Below, piece by piece: positions 16,628 through 24,431 of a stretch of DNA of 38,667 nt. A program made the translations under genes and the position numbers. The notes under the pieces are model-generated. The model searched no databases. It was not told the DNA's origin and saw only the letters and a list, made by a program, of their open reading frames with translations. Origin of the DNA: Fidelibacterota bacterium (GTDB taxonomy: Bacteria > Pseudomonadota > Alphaproteobacteria > Rhodospirillales > Rhodospirillaceae); assembly GCA_947476895.1 (NCBI GenBank), contig CANJRX010000021.1, positions 1 to 38,667 of the forward strand, given 5' to 3'. How positions within the stretch are numbered: the stretch's first letter is position 1; the number at the start of each line of letters is the position of its first letter.

Positions 16628-17911
16628 ATGAGTGAACATATCGATGCCGATGTTGTCGCAGGCAATGGCCTGTTGGACCGTCGCCTTTTCCTCCGTCAAG
16701 GCGGACTTTTTGGCATCGTAGGACTCGCCGGCCTTGGCGCGTACGCTAAGCCTGTCGAAGCCGAGACGCTTATGGTGCCGGAGTGGTCGAAGACCCCGGG
16801 CGCTTGGGTGGGTGGTTATACACTCCCCTCGAAGTTCGAAACCAAAGTTGCGCGCACACCGTTTCCAGCCGGTCCCTATAACGGCATCGGTCCAGGCAGT
16901 GCACGCGCACCGCTGCAATTCCTTGACGGCATGATCACGCCCAACGGCGTGCATTACGAACGCAGCCACAACGGTATTCCCGACATCAATCCCGATACAC
17001 ACAGGCTGCTCATCCATGGCCTCGTGAAACGTCCGCTGACGTTTACTGTGGAATCGCTGTCGCGTTATCCCATGACGTCGCGCATTGCCTTTGTTGAATG
17101 CGCAGGGAATAGCGGCGCGCTTTATGCAGATAAGCCCGCCGAAGGCACAGCTCAGACACTGCACGGCCTTGTTTCTTGCGCCGAGTGGACAGGCGTTCCG
17201 CTTGCAATGCTTCTGGAAGAAGCCGGTGTAGACCCGGCCGCCAAGTGGCTTGTAGCCGAAGGCGCCGACGCGGCCGCCATGAGCCGCTCGGTTCCGCTCG
17301 CCAAAGCGTTGGATGATGCGATCGTCGCCTTGTACCAGAACGGCGAGCGCGTACGCCCCGCCAACGGCTATCCCATGCGCCTGCTGCTGCCGGGTTTCCA
17401 GGGCAACATGAATGTGAAGTGGCTGCGTCGCATCAAGCTGTTGCGCGAACCGGCCATGACAAAAGACGAGACATCAAAATATTCGCTGCTGCTCAAGGAA
17501 GGCAAAGTCGCCCAGTTCAACTTCCCGCTCGATGCGAAGTCGGTCATCACCAAGCCGTCGCCGGGTGTGAATATGACCGCGCCTGGGCTGTACGAAATCT
17601 CGGGCATCGCCTGGTCGGGTAATGGCAAGATTTCTAAAGTCGAAGTCTCGGCAGACGGCGGCAAAAGCTGGGCGCCGGCGGCGCTGTCTGAACCTGTGTT
17701 GTCGAAAGCCATTACACGCTTCCGTATTCCATGGCGCTGGAGCGGCGGCCCCGCCATCTTGCAAAGCCGCGCCATTGATGAGACCGGCTACGTTCAGCCG
17801 TCGCGTGAACAGCAAATTGTCGCGCGCGGCTCACGCGCTGCTTATCACTGCAATCTCATCACCAGCTGGGGCATTTCCGATCAGGGCGAGGTGAAACATG
17901 TCTACGCTTAA
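16628..17911 (+). CDS. soxC: Sulfite dehydrogenase molybdenum subunit, SoxC-like
   Basis: A 427-residue protein of the sulfite oxidase family. A Tat-type signal (DRRLFLRQGG plus a hydrophobic segment) is followed by the molybdopterin domain with the Mo-ligand Cys158 in FVECAGNSG. Then come LVSCAEWTGVPL, RLLLPGFQGNMNVKWLRRI and a C-terminal Mo-co dimerisation domain (VEVSADGGKSW, WSGGPAILQSRAIDETG). In Sox systems SoxCD oxidises a sulfur atom bound to SoxY; related enzymes oxidise free sulfite. I chose the ATG at 16628 because GGGAGGGAA precedes it. It overlaps the next gene by 14 bases. No soxXYZAB genes are in the window. Confidence 0.85.
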   Translation: MSEHIDADVVAGNGLLDRRLFLRQGGLFGIVGLAGLGAYAKPVEAETLMVPEWSKTPGAWVGGYTLPSKFETKVARTPFPAGPYNGIGPGSARAPLQFLDGMITPNGVHYERSHNGIPDINPDTHRLLIHGLVKRPLTFTVESLSRYPMTSRIAFVECAGNSGALYADKPAEGTAQTLHGLVSCAEWTGVPLAMLLEEAGVDPAAKWLVAEGADAAAMSRSVPLAKALDDAIVALYQNGERVRPANGYPMRLLLPGFQGNMNVKWLRRIKLLREPAMTKDETSKYSLLLKEGKVAQFNFPLDAKSVITKPSPGVNMTAPGLYEISGIAWSGNGKISKVEVSADGGKSWAPAALSEPVLSKAITRFRIPWRWSGGPAILQSRAIDETGYVQPSREQQIVARGSRAAYHCNLITSWGISDQGEVKHVYA

Positions 17912-18431
17912 AATCACCTGCGCTTTTGCCGCTGCGCTTGTCGCTGGAAGTGTGATGGCTGCTGAAAGCCCTAACCTTGGCCAGCCGATCACCGAAAAAG
18001 AAGCCGCGGCTTGGGACCTCAGCACCGATGCGACCGGCTTCAACCTGCCGCCGGGAAAAGGCACCGTCAAACAGGGCGAAGAGATTTTCTACAATAAGTG
18101 CCAAGCCTGCCACGGTGAAAAGGGTGTTGGTACGCCGGGCGATAAACTTGCCGGCGGTAAGGGCACGCTGATGGGCGATCAAGCGCCGGTGAAAACCGTC
18201 GGCAGCTACTGGCCTTACGCCACCACATTGTTCGACTACGTGCGCCGCGCCATGCCGTTGACCGAGCCGCAAAGCCTGACCAACAACGAGGTTTACGCGC
18301 TCTCGGCCTACGTGTTGTATCTCAATGAGCTCGTGCCCGCGAATGCGACCATGGACGCCAAGAGCTTGCCGAAGGTCAAAATGCCCAACCGGGGTAACTT
18401 CACCATCGTGTACCCCGGGAAAATTCCGTAA
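17898..18431 (+). CDS. soxD: Cytochrome c subunit, SoxD-like
   Basis: A 177-residue exported mono-haem cytochrome c. The signal peptide ends near VMAAE; the haem site is Cys68-Gln-Ala-Cys71-His72 in KCQACHGEKG, and RRAMPLTEPQSLTNNEVYALSAYVL supplies the distal Met and final helix. It overlaps soxC by 14 bases, so it should be the electron acceptor of that molybdoenzyme. Classical SoxD has two haem domains and is about twice as long; this short form resembles the second half, or SorB-like partners of sulfite dehydrogenase. Confidence 0.8.
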   Translation: MSTLKITCAFAAALVAGSVMAAESPNLGQPITEKEAAAWDLSTDATGFNLPPGKGTVKQGEEIFYNKCQACHGEKGVGTPGDKLAGGKGTLMGDQAPVKTVGSYWPYATTLFDYVRRAMPLTEPQSLTNNEVYALSAYVLYLNELVPANATMDAKSLPKVKMPNRGNFTIVYPGKIP

Positions 18432-18506
18432 GCCCTGCGCTTGCGGCAAAGCTGAAGCGCGTTAACGGCAGTATTTCTCAGGCAGGATTGGTGGCAAAAC
18501 CCCGCC

Positions 18507-19502
18507 ATGGCCATTCTTTCTGTTCTTGATCTCGCGCACATTACGCAAGATGCGACGCCCGCGGACGCGTTCCGCAATACCCTCGACCTCGCGCAGCACG
18601 CCGAGCGGTGGGGGTATCGCCGCTATTGGCTGGCGGAACATCACAACATGGTCGGGATCGCGAGTGCGGCGACCTCGCTCGTCATTTCGCATGTAGCGGC
18701 AGGGACTAAAACCATCCGCGTCGGTGCGGGCGGTATCATGCTGCCCAATCATTCGCCGCTGGTGATCGCCGAGCAATTCGGAACGTTGGAGACGCTTTAT
18801 CCGGGGCGCATTGATCTGGGCCTTGGCCGGGCGCCGGGCACCGATCAACGCACCTTGCGCGCTTTGCGGCGCGATCCGAGCAACGCCGACAATTTCCCGC
18901 AAGATGTTGTCGATCTGCAGGCGCTGCTGGCGCCGGTGCAACCGGGCCAAACCATTCAAGCCGTGCCGGGGGCTGGAACGCGTGTGCCGTTGTGGATTCT
19001 CGGCTCCAGCATGTTCGGCGCGCAGTTGGCAGCGATGTTGGGCCTGCCCTATGCCTTCGCGTCGCACTTTGCGCCGGATGCCTTGTTAACGGCGCTGAAG
19101 TTCTATCGCAGTGGCTTCAAGCCCTCGGACCAGCAAGCCACGCCTTACGCCATGGTCGGCGTCAACGTCGTGGCAGCCGAAACCGATGCCGAAGCGCGGC
19201 GGTTGTTCACATCGATACAGCAGGCCTTCGCCAATATGGCGCGCGGCACACGCGGCCAATTGCAGCCGCCCATTGATGATATCGAGGACTACTGGTCACA
19301 AGGCGAGAAGGTTCAGGCGTCGGGCATGTTGAAATACGCCATCGTCGGATCACCCGACACGGTGCGCCGCGAACTGGCCGCGTTTCTTGATGTGACTCAG
19401 GCCGACGAAGTCATGGTGGTGTCCGCGATCTATGATCACGCCGCACGCTTGCGGTCCTATGAACTTCTGGCCGAGATCGGCGCGAACCTCAGCAGCAAAT
19501 AA
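18507..19502 (+). CDS. LLM-class flavin-dependent oxidoreductase
   Basis: A 331-residue luciferase-like monooxygenase family protein. Typical features are [10 protein letters not shown], the [33 protein letters not shown] stretch (residues ~70-105), [10 protein letters not shown] and the late [10 protein letters not shown]. The family uses reduced flavin, or F420 in other groups, to oxidise diverse substrates; this sub-type is close to YhbW/MsnO8-like proteins of unknown substrate. It lies 75 bases after soxD and 2 bases before the EamA gene, so it is co-transcribed at least with the latter. Confidence 0.8.
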   Translation: MAILSVLDLAHITQDATPADAFRNTLDLAQHAERWGYRRYWLAEHHNMVGIASAATSLVISHVAAGTKTIRVGAGGIMLPNHSPLVIAEQFGTLETLYPGRIDLGLGRAPGTDQRTLRALRRDPSNADNFPQDVVDLQALLAPVQPGQTIQAVPGAGTRVPLWILGSSMFGAQLAAMLGLPYAFASHFAPDALLTALKFYRSGFKPSDQQATPYAMVGVNVVAAETDAEARRLFTSIQQAFANMARGTRGQLQPPIDDIEDYWSQGEKVQASGMLKYAIVGSPDTVRRELAAFLDVTQADEVMVVSAIYDHAARLRSYELLAEIGANLSSK

Positions 19503-19504
19503 CC

Positions 19505-20395
19505 ATGAAACTTCCCGTGCCCTGGCGTCATTTGGTGCTGGCCCTTGCCGTTGTGTTGGTGTGGGGCACCAACTTCGTCATCATCAAAGCCTCTATTGCC
19601 CACATTCCGCCGCTGTTGTTCGCGGCGTTACGCTTTACCTTCGCCGTCATCCCGGGAATCTTTTTCCTGAAGCGGCCGTCGGTGCCGTGGAGCCACTTAG
19701 CCGCTTACGGCTTGCTCATCGGCGTTGGGCAATTCGGCGTTTTATATCTCGCCATGGACGGCCACATCTCGCCGGGACTGACATCGGTTGTCGTGCAGTC
19801 GCAGGTGCTGTTCACCATCTTATTGTCGCTGTGGCTGGAGCGCGAACGCGTGCAGCCATTTCAGTGGCTGGCACTTGTGCTCGCGATTGGCGGCATTGGC
19901 GTGATCATCGCGCATACCGACGGCAGCACCACTGTCCTCGGCCTTGCGATGGTGCTCTTCGCGGCCATCAGCTGGGCTTGCGGCAACCTCGTCGCCAAAC
20001 GCAGCGGGCGCATCAATATGCTGGCCTATGTGGTGTGGGCGAGCTTGTTCTCTGTGCCGCCGCTCGTCGCCTTATCTTTAATGGTCGAAGGCTGGCCGGC
20101 GGTATCGCAAGCGCTCATCAACGCCGATGCTTATTCCTGGGCAGCCGTGCTGTGGCAATCCGTCGGCAATACGCTGTTCGGCTACGTAGCCTGGGGCTGG
20201 CTGCTCGCGCGCCATCCTGCCGCGACCATCGCGCCGATGGCGTTGCTGATTCCCGTCGTAGGAATGGCGTCGGCAGTGTGGTGGTTTGATGAGTCGCTGC
20301 CGCTCTGGAAAATTATCGCCACGGTGCTGGTGGTCGGAGGCCTTGCACTCAATATGCTGTGGCCAGCCCGAAAAGAACTTAAACCAGCCGGCTAA
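19505..20395 (+). CDS. EamA/DMT-family transporter
   Basis: A 296-residue membrane protein with ten hydrophobic segments arranged as two EamA halves. VWGTNFVIIKASIAH in helix 1 and LRFTFAVIPGIFFLKRP after helix 2 are typical, and the second half repeats the pattern (FAAISWACGNLVAKRSG). Members export amino acids or small metabolites. It starts 2 bases after the flavin oxidoreductase stop. Its last 17 bases overlap the convergent VWA gene. The substrate is unknown. Confidence 0.85.
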   Translation: MKLPVPWRHLVLALAVVLVWGTNFVIIKASIAHIPPLLFAALRFTFAVIPGIFFLKRPSVPWSHLAAYGLLIGVGQFGVLYLAMDGHISPGLTSVVVQSQVLFTILLSLWLERERVQPFQWLALVLAIGGIGVIIAHTDGSTTVLGLAMVLFAAISWACGNLVAKRSGRINMLAYVVWASLFSVPPLVALSLMVEGWPAVSQALINADAYSWAAVLWQSVGNTLFGYVAWGWLLARHPAATIAPMALLIPVVGMASAVWWFDESLPLWKIIATVLVVGGLALNMLWPARKELKPAG

Positions 20396-21410
20396 CCCAA
20401 AGCATCGAGAACAGCGCCGACAGCACGACAAACAGCGCGGCCGCACCGGCGAACACGCCGGTCAGTTCAGTCGTTTGCGGCTCCATGATCAGGGTGGTCG
20501 ACAGCGTCTTATAAACCGCGTTGAGTTCGGCCAGGTTGCCGGCGCGGTAATAGTTGGCGTGGGTGATTTGGGCTACATGCTTCAAGGTGGTTTCGTCCAA
20601 CTTCACGCGGGTTTTGCGGCCTTCAAATTCCACCAGTCCGCCGTCTTCCGATCCGAAGCCGACGGTGAATACACGCACGCCACGATCCGCCGCTTCGCGT
20701 GCGGCGCGGATGGGGTCGGCGCCCATGTTGGTTTGGCCGTCGGTCAGCAGAATGATCACGGCCGACGTGTAAGAACCGGGCGCGACCGGTGCGCGCTCCT
20801 TAGCTTCCGGCAAAGCTTCTCCCAGCGGCATGCCGCGTGGTCCGCCGCCGGGTGAAATCTCCTCGATCGAACCATCCGCGAAAATATTGTTGAGCGACGT
20901 CAGGATACCGCTGCCCATGGCGGTGTAGCGTTCCGGCACAAGGCGCTCAATGGCCGCCACGACGTCGGCGCGGTTCTGCGTCGGCTGCTGCACGGTCATG
21001 GCATTCGACGAAAACGCCACCACGCCGATGCGTGCGGTTTCCGGCTGGTCTTTGATGAAGGAGATGGCCGCAGCCTGGGCAGCGGAGATGCGCTGCGGCT
21101 CCACGTCGGTGGCGCGCATGCTGCCGGACACGTCCATGGCCAGGATGATGGTTTGGCGCTGCGAGGGCAGAGTGATGATGGCGGCGGGCCGGGCTATGGA
21201 GAAGATCGCAAGTCCCAGCGCAACCAGGAATAAAGCCGGCGGTAAATGGCGACGGATCTTCTGGCCGCGGCCTATAGCGCCCTTAATGACCCCGAGGTGG
21301 GCATAGCGCACAGCATACTTTTTTCGCCGCCGCTGGAGGAGGACATAGGCCAGCGTGAGCAGCGGTAAAAGTGCGAGTAACCACAACATATTAGGCGAAA
21401 AAAGAAACAT
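20379..21410 (-). CDS. VWA-domain membrane protein, BatA-like
   Basis: A 343-residue protein. Two N-terminal hydrophobic helices (~8-25 and ~58-75) precede a von Willebrand A domain with a complete MIDAS start, Asp93-Val-Ser95-Gly-Ser97, and ITHANYYRAGNL near its end. A C-terminal helix (GVFAGAAALFVVLSALFSML) anchors it again. This layout matches BatA proteins of aerotolerance (Bat) operons, but no MoxR ATPase or other Bat genes are adjacent. It is transcribed in the same direction as the downstream-numbered sensor kinase but separated from it by 83 bases. Confidence 0.75.
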   Translation of the reverse strand: MFLFSPNMLWLLALLPLLTLAYVLLQRRRKKYAVRYAHLGVIKGAIGRGQKIRRHLPPALFLVALGLAIFSIARPAAIITLPSQRQTIILAMDVSGSMRATDVEPQRISAAQAAAISFIKDQPETARIGVVAFSSNAMTVQQPTQNRADVVAAIERLVPERYTAMGSGILTSLNNIFADGSIEEISPGGGPRGMPLGEALPEAKERAPVAPGSYTSAVIILLTDGQTNMGADPIRAAREAADRGVRVFTVGFGSEDGGLVEFEGRKTRVKLDETTLKHVAQITHANYYRAGNLAELNAVYKTLSTTLIMEPQTTELTGVFAGAAALFVVLSALFSMLWVSRLV

Positions 21411-21493
21411 TAGTCCTCTTTTTAGAGCCTATCCGAGCTTCAATCACGTCCTTCAGCATACGCTATTAGGGCCTGCGGGAATACCAAACTTAA

Positions 21494-22876
21494 TCAAACA
21501 GTCACTTCGGCGGGAAACCACAAACACACCCGCAAACCAGTCCCATTCGGCGGGTCTTCGAGGGCAATGCGTATATGCAGCCGTTCGGCGATTTGCTTGG
21601 CGATCGCCAAGCCCAAACCGCTGCCGGGCGTGATGGCCCCGGCCAGGCGGAAAAACCGCTCAAAGACTTTCTCGCGCTTGTCGGCCGGAATGCCCGGTCC
21701 ACTGTCGTCGATGATGATCGCGGGGGCTGCGCCTTTGACAACTTGAACAGTCACGCTGCCGCCTTCGGGCGTGTACTTGAACGCGTTGTCCAACAGCACG
21801 CCGATCAAAATCGAGCCGAGCTTGCTGTTGGTGGCAGCCACAATCTCTTCGTCGCCTTCCAAAGCCAGCGCAATGTTCTTTTCGATGGCGACGGTGCTGT
21901 TTACCGCGATTGAGGTCTGCGCCACCGTGAACAGGTTGACGCTTTCCATCGGCGCGTCCTGTGTACCAAAACGCGCTAGCATCAAGAGCTGTTCCACGAC
22001 GGTCGAGGCGCGGGCGATGCCCGCTGTCAGGGCCTCCATGGCTTCGCGCTGCTCTTGGACGCCACCCGCGCGGGCCGCCAACTGGCTTTGCAGCTTTAAG
22101 ACCGTGAGCGGCGTGCGGAGTTCATGTGCGGCATTGTCGACAAAGTCGCGCTCCATGGCGATGGTGCGGCGCAGTTTTTCCAGAAGGCCGTTCAAGGCGG
22201 AAAACACCGGCTCCAGTTCCTGGGGCACGGTGGTGATGTCGATAGGGGATAGATCGTCCTCGGACCGTTGATCGATGGTGTCGACCGCACGGGTCATTTC
22301 GGCAAGACCGATATCGATGCTGAGGAAAAGGGCGGCCAGCAATACGGTCATGAGGCCTACCAGCGGACCCGCAGCGCCCAGCAACATTTCGCGCCGCAGA
22401 CGCTCGCGCCCGGTCAGGTTCTCGCGCACTTCGAAGATCAGGTCGTGGGTGGTGTTCTGCAGCGAGTAAACCCGCCACGGCTCGTCGTCCACGACGACAT
22501 CGCTGAACCCTAGCGCTGCCGGCGGCACGGCGTCGGTCGGCGCGTTCTTCGAGCGGCTGATGAGTTTGTCGTTCACCCAGATGCGGAAGCCCCGCATGTC
22601 GGCGTAGTCCAGGATTTTTTCTTGATCGGCCTTCGGCAGTTCGGCGATCAGCGACTGCAGATCGACTTCGCTCTCGCTGTTGGCTTGCCCGGCGAGGCCG
22701 CTATCCCGGATGCGGGTCCACAGGATCTCCGCATCCGAGATGAGCTTTGCGTTGTACTCTTCCGAAATCTCTTTTTCCGCGCCGCGGATGATAATGACTT
22801 GGACGCTGAAGACAGCGCCGATGGTCAGTGTCGCGATGAGGATAAATAAGCGGCGCCTTAGTGAGAGATGCTTCAC
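21494..22876 (-). CDS. Two-component sensor histidine kinase
   Basis: A 460-residue membrane kinase. TM1 is at ~11-30, a periplasmic sensor segment at ~31-165 and TM2 at ~168-188, followed by a HAMP-like linker. The HisKA box has His251 in NAAHELRTPLTVL, and the ATPase domain has LLDNAFKYTPEGG (N box), DDSGPGIPADKREKVFERFFR (G1/F box, 21 residues from ~395) and GSGLGLAIAKQI (G2). It resembles the QseC/TctE group. Its start overlaps the response-regulator stop by 4 bases. The signal is not known. Confidence 0.9.
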   Translation of the reverse strand: MKHLSLRRRLFILIATLTIGAVFSVQVIIIRGAEKEISEEYNAKLISDAEILWTRIRDSGLAGQANSESEVDLQSLIAELPKADQEKILDYADMRGFRIWVNDKLISRSKNAPTDAVPPAALGFSDVVVDDEPWRVYSLQNTTHDLIFEVRENLTGRERLRREMLLGAAGPLVGLMTVLLAALFLSIDIGLAEMTRAVDTIDQRSEDDLSPIDITTVPQELEPVFSALNGLLEKLRRTIAMERDFVDNAAHELRTPLTVLKLQSQLAARAGGVQEQREAMEALTAGIARASTVVEQLLMLARFGTQDAPMESVNLFTVAQTSIAVNSTVAIEKNIALALEGDEEIVAATNSKLGSILIGVLLDNAFKYTPEGGSVTVQVVKGAAPAIIIDDSGPGIPADKREKVFERFFRLAGAITPGSGLGLAIAKQIAERLHIRIALEDPPNGTGLRVCLWFPAEVTV

Positions 22877-23538
22877 TGCTTAACCAGGTATCCCACGCCA
22901 CGCACCGTCTGAATGAAATCCTTGCCCAACTTTTTGCGCAAGGAATAGATGGTGACTTCGACCGTGTTGCTTTCGATGCCTTCGTCGTAACCATAAAGCT
23001 GGTTTTCGATCTGGGCTTTGCTGACGATCTTGTTCTTACGCTCGAGCAACTGGGTCAGGACCTTCAGTTCCTTGGCGGTCAGCACCTGAACAGCGCCGGC
23101 CTTGCGGACAACTTTGGCATCCGGATCAAGTTCGACATCGCCGCAGAACAGAACGCCGCCGTTGGGCTGCGCCGGATTGCGACGGGCGAGCGAGCGCAGG
23201 CGGGCCAGCAGCTCGTCGAAATCAAATGGCTTGGTCATATAGTCGTCGGCGCCGGCATCAAGCGCTTTGACTTTCTGCGCCGTGGCATCCATGGCGGTCA
23301 GCACGATCACCGGCATTTTCGAGGTGTGGGAGTCCGTGCGCAAATTCTTCAGCACGTCCGCGCCCTGCATCTTGGGCAGGTTCATATCGAGGATCATGAC
23401 GTCATAGGCGCTGTCGCGGGCCATGTTGAGGCCGGTCTCGCCGGTGGTGGCAAGCGCGGGAAGGTAACCCGCCTGACCTATACCGCGGTTCAGGGCAGAG
23501 CCTAACATCGGATCGTCTTCAACTATCAAAACGCGCAT
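22873..23538 (-). CDS. OmpR/PhoB-family response regulator
   Basis: A 221-residue regulator with a receiver domain: acidic pair in VEDDPM, phosphorylatable Asp51 in ILDMNLPKMQG, Thr in VLTAMD and Lys in DYMTKPFDFDEL. A winged-helix DNA-binding domain follows (LTAKELKVLTQLLERK, ESNTVEVTIYSLRKKLG, VRGVGYLV). I chose the ATG at 23538 over a GTG three codons upstream because the receiver begins directly there. It is transcribed first in the pair with the kinase. A palindrome 55-72 bases upstream may be its autoregulatory site. Confidence 0.9.
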   Translation of the reverse strand: MRVLIVEDDPMLGSALNRGIGQAGYLPALATTGETGLNMARDSAYDVMILDMNLPKMQGADVLKNLRTDSHTSKMPVIVLTAMDATAQKVKALDAGADDYMTKPFDFDELLARLRSLARRNPAQPNGGVLFCGDVELDPDAKVVRKAGAVQVLTAKELKVLTQLLERKNKIVSKAQIENQLYGYDEGIESNTVEVTIYSLRKKLGKDFIQTVRGVGYLVKQ

Positions 23539-23592
23539 GAGAACCACACTTCATAGGGGGTTGGGCGGGGAGCGTAACAGTGTGATACATGA

Positions 23593-23610
23593 TGTAACTG
23601 TACGGTTACA
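23593..23610. promoter_or_regulatory. Palindrome in the response-regulator promoter
   Basis: TGTAAC-TGTACG-GTTACA is an 18-bp near-palindrome. Further GTAAC copies lie at 23574-23578 and 23628-23632. On the minus strand it falls between a -35-like TTGCGA (23612-23617) and a weak -10. The position suggests a binding site for the response regulator or another dimeric regulator. Confidence 0.45.
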
Positions 23611-23675
23611 CTCGCAAGGGTAGTAGTGTAACGGGCCCCCGGAAATGGGCTGTTTTGAGATTACAAAGAGTCCAG

Positions 23676-23695
23676 GAAGCCTCTGAAAAGGCTTC
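23676..23695. terminator. Weak hairpin downstream of the M15 peptidase gene
   Basis: GAAGCC and GGCTTC enclose an 8-base loop. No T-tract follows on the minus strand, so this is at best a weak terminator for the gene ending at 23738. Confidence 0.25.
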
Positions 23696-23737
23696 ATTAA
23701 ATCCGGTGTAATTTAACTTGGGAACGGTGGCCGAAGC

Positions 23738-24307
23738 CTACCAGTAACGGACGCGGCCCACGTCGACGTGGACGAAGTTAGAAGCGGCGTAGAAGCCCAC
23801 GCCGCCAATGCCCATGGACTTGGCGGCCTTGTGCAGGTCCTTCAAGTCCACGCCCGGCACGCGGATGTCGATGGCTTTGGCTTCCATATGCAGGCTGTGT
23901 TTGGCGACACCATTGCTGGCGGCGGCCAGCTTGGCGTTGCTTTCCGGTGAGCGGTAGCCCGAGATCACATGGAAAGGCTTGTTGACTTCGAGTTTGGCGT
24001 GAAGGCGGTTCAGAAGATCGAGGAGCTTATTGTCCATCGGGTGGACAGCACCGTTGCGATGGTCACGCAGCACGTGAGCGATCTGCGCCAGGCTGTCCGG
24101 AATGTAGCTACCTTGCTCCCAGTATGCGGAGGAACAGGTTTCACCGGTGTGCAGATTGTGCAGGGTGAGTTTGCGTACGGTTTCGGTGTTCGTGGGCAGC
24201 GCGGCGAAAGCCGGGCGTACCGCGAGTGTTCCGAAAGCAGCGGCGCTGGCGCCCAAGAAGGTGCGGCGCGACAAACCCTGCCGTGATGATGAACTGTCCG
24301 TCCCCAT
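23738..24307 (-). CDS. DUF882 / M15-type peptidase, YcbK-like
   Basis: A 189-residue protein with a Tat signal (LSRRTFLGASAAAFG, cleavage near AFA). The mature domain has the zinc-peptidase pattern of the M15_3/DUF882 family: His140 with Asp147 in LHMEAKAIDIR and His180 in FVHVDVGRVRYW, plus SGYRSPESNAKL. The family cuts or binds peptidoglycan peptides in the periplasm. It follows the L,D-transpeptidase gene by 124 bases on the same strand, the same pairing as ycbB-ycbK in Escherichia coli. Confidence 0.85.
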   Translation of the reverse strand: MGTDSSSSRQGLSRRTFLGASAAAFGTLAVRPAFAALPTNTETVRKLTLHNLHTGETCSSAYWEQGSYIPDSLAQIAHVLRDHRNGAVHPMDNKLLDLLNRLHAKLEVNKPFHVISGYRSPESNAKLAAASNGVAKHSLHMEAKAIDIRVPGVDLKDLHKAAKSMGIGGVGFYAASNFVHVDVGRVRYW

Positions 24308-24431
24308 GTACGAACTGTGTACCAGTCCGAATCATGGTGTTCAAGAATCGTTCCCGTGAGATTCAAATATTCTTTGTAATGTTGCGCGCATGAAGAGCAG
24401 GTGAATCGCGCGCTCAACTACAAATACAGAA

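Noticed and set aside
22861-23505. Plus-strand open frame (214 codons) opposite the response regulator
   Set aside because: Antisense shadow of a clear OmpR-family gene.
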